64,000 bases of DNA from contig NZ_CP050855.1 of NCBI RefSeq assembly GCF_000821185.2, positions 1,426,001 through 1,490,000 on the forward strand, read 5' to 3'. The position numbers and the translations under genes are program-made. This document shows positions 29,119-36,712 of the stretch, one piece after another; within the stretch, counting starts at the first letter, position 1, and each line of letters starts with the position of its first letter. This stretch comes from Serratia symbiotica (GTDB taxonomy: Bacteria > Pseudomonadota > Gammaproteobacteria > Enterobacterales > Enterobacteriaceae). The notes under the pieces are model-generated. The model did no database searches and was not told the origin of the DNA. It saw nothing but the letters and a program-made list of their open reading frames with translations.

Positions 29119-29424
29119 TTACGGACTCTCCGGCGGCTCCGGGAACAACATGCTGATATCTCTGGCTCCGTGCAACACCCTTTCTATTCTCACTTCAACA
29201 TCACGAACGCTGAACACGATAAGGTAACGTCCGTAAGCACAACTTCTTATCCTCTGACCCAGTTCCGGCCTCTCGCGGTAAACGGCTGGCGATTCACTTA
29301 TCAGCAGGCATTGCTGATACAACTCCTCGGTAAAGCTCATCGCCCTTAACGGATTATCCTGGGCGATATAGTCGCCGATGGTTTCTATATCATGCTCTGC
29401 CAGTGGCGATAGACTCAACTTCAT
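29119..29424 (-). CDS. parE: ParE-family toxin
   Basis: RelE/ParE superfamily toxin of 101 residues. Features include the N-terminal LSLSPLAEHDIETIGDYIAQ helix pair, the central ERPELGQRIRSCAYGRYLIVF strand block and the C-terminal RVLHGARDIS. ParE toxins poison DNA gyrase. It follows parD with a 5-bp gap, antitoxin first. Its last residues (PEPPESP) resemble the end of the intact recombinases (PEAPDSP), suggesting recombination at that 3' end. Confidence 0.88.
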   Translation of the reverse strand: MKLSLSPLAEHDIETIGDYIAQDNPLRAMSFTEELYQQCLLISESPAVYRERPELGQRIRSCAYGRYLIVFSVRDVEVRIERVLHGARDISMLFPEPPESP

Positions 29425-29429
29425 TCGCT

Positions 29430-29684
29430 CTACTCACCTTCTGCCATATGTCGGTATTTACGCGTCAGGCGGCTGAACACCGGTTCCGCCTCTTTACTTT
29501 CACCGCTGCTTATACCTGCACTGACCGCTTTTTGCAGTGATGCCAGTTTCATCTGTTGTTCACGTTCCTCCAGTGCGCGAAGTCCAGCACGGATAACTTC
29601 ACTGGTATTGTTGTAACGTCCACTTTCTATCTGTTCCCGGATGAACGCCTCGAAGTAGGGGCTCAGGGCCACACTGGTTGGCAT
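29430..29684 (-). CDS. parD: ParD-family antitoxin
   Basis: Ribbon-helix-helix antitoxin, 84 residues: TSVALSPYFEAFIREQIESG forms the strand and first helix, then NNTSEVIRAGLRALEEREQQ. The acidic C-terminus would wrap ParE. ATG 29684 is preceded by a purine-rich GATGGAGAAAAG site. The pair occupies the place between recombinase tail and leader, equivalent to RelBE at 35361-35947. Confidence 0.88.
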   Translation of the reverse strand: MPTSVALSPYFEAFIREQIESGRYNNTSEVIRAGLRALEEREQQMKLASLQKAVSAGISSGESKEAEPVFSRLTRKYRHMAEGE

Positions 29685-29737
29685 CGTCTTTTCTCCATCT
29701 GGATTACTATTAATTAATAATTGTTAGTATTTCAGAC

Positions 29738-29827
29738 TTACTCATTATCATCAACCTGCTCACTGTCCGCCTGCTCCGCCGGATGAGTAGACGCATGAAC
29801 CGCCTGTAACGCTCTGATGCTGACTCC
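29738..29827 (-). pseudogene. Tyrosine recombinase, 3' tail only
   Basis: About 29 codons (GVSIRALQAVHASTHPAEQ) identical in pattern to the end of the recombinases at 35916, 39546 and 47804. It is joined directly to a primase fragment after the DRDEAG motif, so the end of primase and nearly all of the recombinase are deleted. Confidence 0.75.
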
Positions 29828-30170
29828 CCGGCCTCGTCCCGATCGAAGGCGATCAACACCCGTTTCACGCCATGATACTGTAACGCCGCCAGATGATCGT
29901 CGGTGAAGCCGTTGCAACCTTACGCGGCGATCACGTTGCGGAACCCGGCACACCAGAAGGTCATGGCGTCGATAAGCCCCTCACACAAGATCACTTCCGA
30001 GGACGCTTTCAACACCGATTCATTCCACACCCCGACCAGCGGTGATGGCAGATACAGATGCCGGGACGACTCCTTCTTGATCTGGTTATCCGCTAACGTT
30101 CTGCGCCCGTACAACTGCACCACCCGGCCCCAGTTGGCAACGTTAGCCGATTCCGCCCAGCCGAGCCTGT
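29828..30170 (-). pseudogene. Primase remnant (TOPRIM part)
   Basis: Matches residues about 215-327 of the complete primases at 40640 and 48898: GWAESANVANWGRVVQLYGR, the SSEVILCEGLIDAM TOPRIM Glu motif and RVLIAFDRDEAG. A TAA replaces the Tyr codon after NVIAA. It is fused upstream to an IS256 5' fragment and downstream to a recombinase tail. Confidence 0.82.
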
Positions 30171-30345
30171 CCCTAATTTCGTCAGCATGCGGGAAAACGC
30201 ATTGAGATCTGCGTCGGTTTTAAGGCCTTTAGCCAGTTCAGCCGCGAGGGCTTTAAGTTTCTTTTCGTCCATAATTTACCTGTCTCCGTTACTGGAGTGA
30301 ACATATCAAAAACAGGCAGATACACAATTTAAATTACAGTCTCCA
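30171..30345 (-). pseudogene. IS256-type left end with transposase start
   Basis: The outer end (about 30345) reads leftward GAGACTGTAATTTAAATTGTG, resembling IS256-family terminal repeats. ATG at 30272 starts MDEKKLKALAAELAKGLKT, the family N-terminus, and is lost after about 33 codons. It may be the missing half of the element at 27168-27725, displaced by inversion, or a second copy. Confidence 0.68.
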
Positions 30346-30370
30346 GAAGCAGGGGGTGGGCTGACCGTTA

Positions 30371-30404
30371 AAGTAATCCCGGCGTGAGAGCCGGGATTAC
30401 TTTT
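30371..30404. terminator. Bidirectional array terminator 1
   Basis: GTAATCCCGGC-GTGAGA-GCCGGGATTAC with A/T tracts on both sides. The same hairpin follows every immunity gene of the array. Confidence 0.8.
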
Positions 30405-30669
30405 ATGATATTGCGTTAATAATATTTTGAATAATAGGAGTCACAGAGTCTGTCAGTTGTTCATCGTCAACGGTGAAAGTTAGAAGCTCTATCTCATTTT
30501 CCGCATTAAACAGTATCTGTCGCAACCATTTTTCATCTATCGCAATAATGCTATTTTCTGCACTATAGATCTCTGATTGAATTTCAGATACAGATAACTT
30601 CCCGTCCAAAAATTCAGCGCAAGACTGTCTTAGCTTTTCAATTACATCAGGATAAATCCATTCACTCAT
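30403..30669 (-). CDS. cdiI: Orphan CDI immunity protein, unknown family
   Basis: 88-residue acidic protein starting in the ATGA overlap with the upstream toxin frame, the standard toxin-immunity coupling in this island. It has no family I recognise, no signal and no membrane segment. Position directly after a VENN-containing CdiA-CT and before the shared terminator makes an immunity role likely. The specific partner would be the DUF4258-like toxin at 30666-31583. Confidence 0.7.
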   Translation of the reverse strand: MSEWIYPDVIEKLRQSCAEFLDGKLSVSEIQSEIYSAENSIIAIDEKWLRQILFNAENEIELLTFTVDDEQLTDSVTPIIQNIINAIS

Positions 30670-31583
30670 TGCCCACTCCTGCGAAGAATAGTGACTATCA
30701 CATTACTTTTATTTTCAGTAACCACGCCAACATCACCACTCCAATAAACTGTCCTTGGTATACCATTGGAGATACTTGTTTCCGGCGTTCCAGTTTTGAT
30801 TGTATGCTCAACCATATTAGGTGTAATGTTTCTTCCTGGCCCACTTGTCCCAGCTGGTGAACCCAGCCCTGACAGTTGCATTCTGTCAACAGCATGTTGA
30901 GAGTAAAGACGATCACCTATTTGAGCGTATTGGCGCCCATCAACTGTTTGTTTCGGGTAATTTTGCCAAGAGTTCCAAGGTAATTTACTTTCTGACTGAG
31001 AAATTGCGTTTTCCGCACCAGATGGTTTCGTTTCTGCCTGAGAGTTGCCTTTATTTGGTGTCGCTGGTTGAGATGGTTTGGTTGTACCGGATCCGGCTGG
31101 TTTTTCTGTCACACCTTTCAGCCCAGCAGTCCCGGCCAGTGCTGCTGTCAGCGCCTGGGCCTGCATCGCCGTATCATAGCGGCTGGCCGCTGTTTCCCAG
31201 CTGACTCCCGATGCCTGTGCTATTGCCGTAATCGCCTGGTCACGGCTTATACTTCCTGCATCCAGACCCTGTAATACACTTTCCAGGTTTTTCGCATCCT
31301 GCGGGTACAGATCTTTATAAACCAGGGAGTAAGTAACGTTTTCACCGTATTTCTTCAGCACTTCCTGTGCCGGGCCAATCAGTGCTCCACAGCCTGAACC
31401 ACCCTTGTTACCATCCGTACAGACCGCTTTTATCGCCTGGTCGCGGGCTTTGTCTGTCTTGTTGATGGTTGTCAGCTCATTTCTCTCGTCCGGCGTGATG
31501 GCTCCGGCTTTCTCTTTACGCTCCAGTACCGCTTTTCTTTCCGCTTCCTGAACGCTCAGCCAGTTATTCTCAACAACAAGAGC
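30666..31583 (-). CDS. Orphan CdiA-CT, DUF4258-like toxin, no start
   Basis: Open frame from the VENN motif (31574) to 30666. The pretoxin part reads VENNWLSVQEAERKAVLERK and contains two Cys-bearing loops. The C-terminal domain ends with RLYSQHAVDRMQLSGLG, ITPNMVEHTIKTG and VITENK-type strands (VGVVTENKSNVIVTIL), resembling DUF4258-type toxins. A TAA lies just upstream of VENN, where the frame runs into an antisense symE fragment, so there is no natural start (the first GTG is at 31361). It probably acts as a silent donor that can recombine into cdiA. Confidence 0.72.
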   Translation of the reverse strand, partial: ALVVENNWLSVQEAERKAVLERKEKAGAITPDERNELTTINKTDKARDQAIKAVCTDGNKGGSGCGALIGPAQEVLKKYGENVTYSLVYKDLYPQDAKNLESVLQGLDAGSISRDQAITAIAQASGVSWETAASRYDTAMQAQALTAALAGTAGLKGVTEKPAGSGTTKPSQPATPNKGNSQAETKPSGAENAISQSESKLPWNSWQNYPKQTVDGRQYAQIGDRLYSQHAVDRMQLSGLGSPAGTSGPGRNITPNMVEHTIKTGTPETSISNGIPRTVYWSGDVGVVTENKSNVIVTILRRSGQ

Positions 31584-31866
31584 TTACACTGTGGGATACA
31601 ACCGGGATTCGCGGACATTTGAGGCTTTACCGGCCGTTACCCTGAAGGGCAACTGGCTGGCAGCGGCGGGGTTTGCTACCGGCACCCCGCTTAACGTGCG
31701 GGTGCTGCCGGACTGCCTGATACTGACGGTTAAGCCGCCCTCACCGGAGCCGGAGGTGATACAGGCACTGCGCCAGCTCTGCCCGAAGCTCTCGGCCCGT
31801 AAGCAACGGGAACTGATGGATGTTATTCAGGTTATGGCGAAGCCGAAAAAGCGCGGCGGTAGCTGA
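31570..31866 (+). pseudogene. symE lacking its start
   Basis: Reads TTRAYTVGYNRDSRTFEALP and continues through LPDCLILTVKPPS to the normal 3' end, so only about 14 codons and the start are lost. The 5' break is within CAACAACAA, which also encodes the VENN motif on the other strand. A GTG at 31591 could in principle start a 91-aa product. The product would be a SymE-like AbrB-fold toxin. Confidence 0.72.
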
Positions 31867-31946
31867 CCGTTAAGTAAAAATCCCGGCACAAGAGCCTAAT
31901 GCCGATCAGTTAAGGATCACTTGAACGATCCTACCTCTGTGTGAAA

Positions 31947-31979
31947 ATCCGTAATCTCCCTGAGATTACGGATTTTTTT
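31947..31979 (+). terminator. Insulating hairpin before IS4 transposase
   Basis: ATCCGTAATCT-CCCTG-AGATTACGGAT followed by seven T, immediately before the ATG. It should block read-through transcription into the transposase and can mask the start codon region. Also present in the second copy (52885-52917). Confidence 0.75.
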
Positions 31980-33299
31980 ATGTTACTGAGTCAGGCGCTT
32001 GATGCCGTTCTTAAATTCTCTCCTAAAGAGTTTGCTGCACTGTCTGATTTGCTCTCACCTGAGCTTATCGATGAGTGCCTGGCTGATACCGGGGTCGTGA
32101 CGCTTCGCAAGCGCCGTCTCCCCATGGAGATGATGGTCTGGGCTGTCGCCGGTATGTCCTTGTTCCGCTCATTTTCCATGAATCAGTTGGTTTCACATCT
32201 CGATATTATGCTGCCGGGTAAGCGTCCTTTTGTCGCACCCAGCGCCGTGGTACAAGCCCGTCAGCGGCTCGGGGAAGATGTGGTTAGACTGGTTTTCGAG
32301 AAAACACGCCAACTCTGGTTCGAGAAAACACCGTTATCCCACTGGAACGGTCTGACATTGATGGCTGTAGACGGCACTCTGTGGAGAACACCGGACACGC
32401 CGGAAAATGATGCTGCTTTTGGACGAACAGCTAATGAGTATGCCCAGTCCGACTGGCCACAGCTGCGTATGGTCTGTCAGATGGAAGTGACCAGTCATCT
32501 GTTATCCGGTGTGAGCTTTGGCAGCGTGTCAGAAACCAGCGAAGTTGACCTTGCCGCTCAATTGGCCGGGCAGACGCAGGACCACTCACTGACGATACTG
32601 GATAAAGGCTTCTATGCACTCGGGTTGCTTCACCACTGGTGGTCATCAGGAACAGAAAAACACTGGATGATCCCACTGCGCAAAGGCGCGCAGTATCAGG
32701 TGCGCGAGAAGCTGGGTGCAGGACATGAACTGGTCGAACTCAGCTTACCCCCTCAGGCCCGTAAGAAATGGAAAGATGCGCCTCAAACACTGACGGCGAG
32801 GTTGATAAGTAAAGAAATCAACGGAAAAACAATACAGATCCTGACGTCAATGTGCGATCCGTTACGTTACCCTAAAGCTGATATCGTTGACCTTTACGGG
32901 CAGCGTTGGGAAATCGAGCAGGGCTTCAGAGAAATGAAACAGCATCTGTTGCAAAATGAACTGACGCTGAGAAGCAGAAAGCCAGAGCTAATAAGACAGG
33001 AACTCTGGGGTGTAGTGCTGGCTTATAACCTGCTGAGGTTCATGATGGCACAGATGGCTTACAGCCTGAAAAACGTGGAGCCTTACCAGATAGGGTTTAA
33101 ACAGGCTGCACTGTATCTAACAGCGCAACTGAGCATACTGCCAGCGGTGGCTCCGGGAAAGGTGCCGAAAGTGATGAATGAAATCCTGGCGATGGCTGAA
33201 AGCTTCGTCCTGCCAGCCCGACGGCAAAGACATTATCCAAGAGCGGTAAAAAAGAAGCCGCAACGTTACCCGTTGCGGCGTCCTCAAAAGCTTAACTGA
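31980..33299 (+). CDS. IS4-family transposase (InsG-like)
   Basis: DDE transposase close to E. coli IS4 InsG. ATG 31980 (MLLSQALDAVLKFSPKEF) is chosen because it aligns with InsG; an in-frame GTG at 31941 precedes the hairpin. Motifs: first Asp in TLMAVDGTLWRTPDTPENDA, second Asp in LTILDKGFY, and the IS4 signature Y-2-R-3-E-6-K in LYGQRWEIEQGFREMKQ with the catalytic Glu. It has 439 residues. The frame is intact and identical to the copy at 52918. Confidence 0.93.
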   Translation: MLLSQALDAVLKFSPKEFAALSDLLSPELIDECLADTGVVTLRKRRLPMEMMVWAVAGMSLFRSFSMNQLVSHLDIMLPGKRPFVAPSAVVQARQRLGEDVVRLVFEKTRQLWFEKTPLSHWNGLTLMAVDGTLWRTPDTPENDAAFGRTANEYAQSDWPQLRMVCQMEVTSHLLSGVSFGSVSETSEVDLAAQLAGQTQDHSLTILDKGFYALGLLHHWWSSGTEKHWMIPLRKGAQYQVREKLGAGHELVELSLPPQARKKWKDAPQTLTARLISKEINGKTIQILTSMCDPLRYPKADIVDLYGQRWEIEQGFREMKQHLLQNELTLRSRKPELIRQELWGVVLAYNLLRFMMAQMAYSLKNVEPYQIGFKQAALYLTAQLSILPAVAPGKVPKVMNEILAMAESFVLPARRQRHYPRAVKKKPQRYPLRRPQKLN

Positions 33300-33332
33300 C
33301 AAGCATTAGGCACAAGAGCCGGGATTTGTCAT

Positions 33333-33680
33333 TTACGGCTGGTAATCTTCATATTCCCAGGCAAAGACGCGGGAGAGTTTTTGCGCTATCTCCATCCAGT
33401 CTTCACCTTCACACTGATCAATATAATCGGTGATGGTTTTGGTTATCTCATCCAGATCATATTTACGCACTAGCAGCGTGTGACGCATCAGGTCTGGTAA
33501 CCACTGGTGCTTGCAGAACCATTCGGGGGTGCAGACACGTAGATCAAAATTATCTGCGCCAGTGCTATTTTCTGCGCCAATGCGCAGTAGCAACCGGAGA
33601 GAAAATACACACTCATCTTTTGGATAATACATACCAAGATCGTAATCATCGTTTGAAATACTTTTCAAAATAGCTTTCAC
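33333..33680 (-). CDS. cdiI: Orphan CDI immunity protein, Imm8 family
   Basis: 115-residue Imm8-type immunity protein (KAILKSISNDDYDLGMYYPK, then VCTPEWFCKHQWLPDLMRHT). It is a paralogue of the cdiA-linked immunity protein at 54271: the C-terminal halves (RHTLLVRKYDLDEITKTITD) are nearly identical while the N-terminal halves differ, as expected for specificity. The toxin frame ends 9 bp upstream. Confidence 0.85.
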   Translation of the reverse strand: MKAILKSISNDDYDLGMYYPKDECVFSLRLLLRIGAENSTGADNFDLRVCTPEWFCKHQWLPDLMRHTLLVRKYDLDEITKTITDYIDQCEGEDWMEIAQKLSRVFAWEYEDYQP

Positions 33681-33689
33681 GTTTATCCC

Positions 33690-34757
33690 CTACTTTATAT
33701 CCAGATGACCATTGCCAATCTTAGTTTTATCCCCTGTCACAGGATCTATTTTGAAAGTCTCAAAATTAGCCTGAGTACCAGTTATTGCATGTGAACTATT
33801 GTCTTTTGAAGCAGGGAAACGGTATACACGAGTTCCATCTGCGCTCATTAAACCAGTTTTATCACTTGTTAATCTTGCCCCATCACCAACCCAGATTTTA
33901 CCTAATCGATCTGCTTCGGCTTTAGTACCGGAACCCACACCATAATTCAGTTTCCCGTTATCACCTTTAACAACCGCATCCAGCCTCGGATCCTGCTTCG
34001 CAATATTATGCAGATTTTGCTGTACCAGTTCGCCTTTCAGCTTCGGATACGTTGCCGCATTCTCCGCGCCACTGGTCACTTTACCGGTATTTGCTGCTGC
34101 CGACTCAGCTTTACCCGCAACCTTCGTAACCACCTTCTCCGTCAGTACCGCGCCACCTTTAGCAACCCCGGCACCGCCAGCCAGCAGCCCGGCTATATCC
34201 GTCACCAGCTTACCGCCTTCAACTCCGGCGTTAAACGATCCGCTGGCTCCGGCCTTCTGATACTCCGTTTCCATCCGGTCGATACGATCAATGTAAGACT
34301 GTTTTACCGCATCCGATACGTTACCCAGCACATCACCGCTGTTAAACAGCGATTTCAGGGCGTCATAGGTTTCCTGCGGATTGCTGGCGGTTTTCACGAT
34401 GCTGTCTATCGTGTCGTACAGCCCTGCCGGAACCCCGGCTACCATACCCGCCGCAAAGCTGCCATCCTGACCCAGGTCTATCGCCATCCATTTTGCCTGT
34501 GTGCCTGCTTTACAGGCCACAGTCTGGCATTCCGCGATTTCTTTATCTTTCTGAGCCTACTGTTTCTGGCTCAGATAGTTATTCTCCACAACAACTTCTT
34601 CCGTTGTAAAGTTATCCGCCGGACACCGTTTTACCCTGTCCTTTCCGTAGCTTACAGCCGGGTTTTCCTGTCGCACTTCCGGTGCAGCCACTTTTTGCCC
34701 CGACGCACTTTTCGGCCCCGGACACGCTACCGCCAAGCCGTGGCGTGATGCCTGCAC
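33690..34757 (-). pseudogene. Orphan CdiA-CT of the cdiA type, nonsense codon
   Basis: Reads from ATG 34757 through a lipobox-like stub (LAVACPGPKSASGQK) and [12 protein letters not shown], then a TAG (34559-34557) where the paralogues have CAG. The same frame continues to 33690 with the pretoxin region and a toxin domain ending [17 protein letters not shown] ... IGNGHLDIK. That toxin domain is homologous to the C-terminus of the complete cdiA. The nonsense codon prevents full-length synthesis from the stub; a GTG at 34520 could start only the distal part. Confidence 0.8.
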
Positions 34758-35097
34758 CCGCGCATTTTAACAGCATCCTTCTCTCTGTCATTACCCGTTG
34801 TTCATTGCGGCGGGAGCCGGGCGCAGGCTGGCGAAGCCCGCATGTGGCACGCTGCCTGACCGGGGGTTGATTTTGCATGGCCGCACGGATTGGGGCGGGC
34901 AGCGGAAGCTGGCCGGAACGGGAACGAGCCAGGAGGAACGACTGCGAGCCGTTACGGACAGACGCAGCCGGGCGGGCATGAACTTCTTTTAAGCGGAGGC
35001 CGGAGGCCGACAACAGCCTGGACGTTACTTACAGACGATGAACAGGCCAGCGCCGCCAGGGACGGCGGCCACACCCCGCACCACAACGCGGGGGCGC

Positions 35098-35121
35098 ACG
35101 ACATAATGTGTATTGTGCGAA
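35098..35121 (-). other. dif-like site 1 (6-bp spacer)
   Basis: Read on the minus strand: TCGCACAA-TACACA-TTATGTCG, two partly inverted arms with a 6-bp centre, as in Xer dif sites. The same sequence occurs at 39289 and 47547. Confidence 0.5.
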
Positions 35122-35172
35122 GCCCGGCCCGCTCGCCAGCGGCGGGCCGGGCTTCGCCGCCAGCCGGGACGG

Positions 35173-35203
35173 CTGCGCATAATAGCCGCACATTATGTTT
35201 AAT
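35173..35203 (+). other. dif-like site 2 (10-bp spacer)
   Basis: CTGCGCATAA - 10 bp - TTATGTTTAAT. The left arm TGCGCATAA equals the XerC arm of E. coli dif as I recall it and the right arm differs from the XerD arm at one base. The spacer TAGCCGCACA is 10 bp rather than 6-8. Confidence 0.55.
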
Positions 35204-35360
35204 GGCCGGGCAGCGGCCACACCTGAACCGCCATGTTGTGCCCCGCCTGTGCCGCTGCACGGCCATTTACCCCCCGCGCACACAGGACGGGATGAAAGCA
35301 GATCGCCGCACGGACGCGGCGCTCTGCCATCCACTGAACCCGGCTCACAGAGGTGCTCCT

Positions 35361-35666
35361 CTACCTTCTGCTGTAACGGCCCGCTATTTTGCGGGATGTA
35401 TGCAGGACACGCAGGATACGAACCACTGTTTCTTCTGCAACATAGATGATGATGAACGGGAAGCGGGGTACAACCAGCTTACGCTGTTTTACGGTTCTAC
35501 CGGCCTTAACGCCTGCCAGCGGGTTTTCCCTGAGGATACTGACCATCCCGACGAACTTATCATCTGTCGCGCTGGCGACCGGCAGGCCCGCTTCCTGATA
35601 CAGATAGCGGAAGATGGCTTCTCTGTCTGCCCGCGCCTGTATTTCCCACTGAACATCTGATGTCAC
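35361..35666 (-). CDS. relE: RelE/ParE-family toxin
   Basis: 101-residue RelE/ParE superfamily toxin with N-terminal helices (REAIFRYLYQEAGLPVASA), the GVKAGRTVKQRKLVVPRFPF core and the FIIIYVAEETVVRILRVLHT strands ending in an Arg-rich tail. It starts in an ATGA overlap with the antitoxin. Such toxins are mRNA interferases or gyrase poisons; the sequence alone does not decide. Confidence 0.87.
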   Translation of the reverse strand: MTSDVQWEIQARADREAIFRYLYQEAGLPVASATDDKFVGMVSILRENPLAGVKAGRTVKQRKLVVPRFPFIIIYVAEETVVRILRVLHTSRKIAGRYSRR

Positions 35667-35947
35667 AGCTTACCCCGCTCTGCCTGCGCTTTCAGTTCAT
35701 CCATGTGGCTGTTCATTTCATCATTGCTGATGAACTGGCTTTCACCTGCATCATAGCGACTGAACGCCAGGGTTATCTGTTGCTCCAGCCAGACATCATG
35801 CTCACCATCCTGATACTGCCGTTCTTCTGCTGCCAGTTCTTCAGCCCGCTGGCGCATAAGCTCTGTCAGACTTATCTTATGGCGCTCTGCTGCCTGTATC
35901 GCCAGCCGTTTTGTTTCATCGTCTATTCTGAAGTGGATTGTGCTCAT
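35663..35947 (-). CDS. relB: RelB/DinJ-type antitoxin
   Basis: Ribbon-helix-helix antitoxin, 94 residues from ATG 35947 (MSTIHFRIDDETKRLAIQAA), preceded by an AGGAGCGGGGAATG site. The in-frame extension to 36052 overlaps the recombinase tail and is not needed. The acidic/amphipathic C-terminus should neutralise RelE. It overlaps the recombinase 3' end by about 32 bp, so it is part of the leftward recombinase operon. Confidence 0.87.
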   Translation of the reverse strand: MSTIHFRIDDETKRLAIQAAERHKISLTELMRQRAEELAAEERQYQDGEHDVWLEQQITLAFSRYDAGESQFISNDEMNSHMDELKAQAERGKL

Positions 35948-36711
35948 TCCCCGCTCCTTTTGTGGTGTCAATTGTGGTGTCATTATGACCACTATTGTCG
36001 GGCCTGTCAGGTTTATCTTCTTCCCGCTGCTCTGCCGGATGCGTACTCGCATGAACTGCCTGAAGCGCCCGGATGCTCACCTGCGTGTAGATTTGCGTAC
36101 TCTCCACGCTGCGATGACCCAGCATCGCCTGTATCCATCTGAGGTCTGCACCGTTCTCTAGCATCTGCGTCACCATCGCATGCCGGAACAGGTGGCAGCT
36201 CCCTTTCTCTATCCCCGCAGCTCTCAGATACGGCACCACCGCGTTGGTGATGCCGTTCGCCGTCAGACCCGCCACCCCGTCCATCGCCACGAACAGCGCC
36301 TTACACTCCGGGCTGACCCGCACCGCCGGGCGCACCTGCTCCAGCCAGTGCCGCAGCCACCACAGCGCCCGCTCTCCCACCGGGATAACCCGGTCCACCT
36401 TTCCCTTGCCCTGCACGATGGTGATAATGCGGCGGCTGAAGTCCGCGCTGTATATCTCAAGGCTGACCACCTCACCGCGCCGGATGCCGGTTGACCACAG
36501 CAGCTCAAGCAGCGCACGGTCACGCACCCCCTGCGCCGTATTCAGGTCACACAGGTTCATGATGTCTTCCACCTGCTCCACGCTCAGTATCGTGCGCGGC
36601 AGCCGCTTCTCCAGCCTCGGCAACTCCAGGTCAGCGGCCGGGTTCGCCAGGATAAGGCCCTGCTTCGTCATCCGGCTGAACCACACCTGAAGCGGCTGGA
36701 GCGTGGTGCGC
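35916..36711 (-). pseudogene. Tyrosine recombinase lacking its N-terminus
   Basis: C-terminal two thirds of the array recombinase, starting at RTTLQPLQVWFSRMTKQG. All catalytic residues are present here: Arg in STGIRRGEVVSL, Lys in GKGKVDR, HLFRH, the His in LGHRS and Tyr in TQIYTQVS. The core-binding N-terminal about 105 residues are deleted, and the break is joined to an XRE regulator fragment. Its tail (NSGHNDTTIDTTKGAGNE) is longer than in the full-length copies and runs into relB. Confidence 0.85.
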
Positions 36712-36712
36712 T

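Larger units (their letters stand above)
31896..33309 (+). mobile_element. IS4-type element, copy 1
   Basis: 1414 bp, with terminal repeats CTAATGCCGATCAGTTAAG and CTTAACTGACAAGCATTAG. Flanked by a 10-bp target duplication GCACAAGAGC (31886-31895 and 33310-33319). The target is the loop and inner stem of the array terminator ATCCCG-GCACAAGAGC-CGGGAT. The element is the same as the copy at 52834-54247. Confidence 0.93.
34758..35360. other. Array leader, unit with RelBE
   Basis: GC-rich non-coding leader between relE and the toxin stub. It shares with 38887-39545 and 47021-47803 the hairpins GCCGCCAGGGACGGCGGC and CCCCGCACCACAACGCGGGG, and two dif-like sites. Here a long perfect palindrome (AAGCCCGGCCCGC / GCGGGCCGGGCTT, 35119-35154) separates the two sites. 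Confidence 0.7.

Noticed and set aside
34890..35660. 256-codon rightward frame across the leader and relE
   Set aside because: Runs antisense through relE and the palindromic leader; no coding support.
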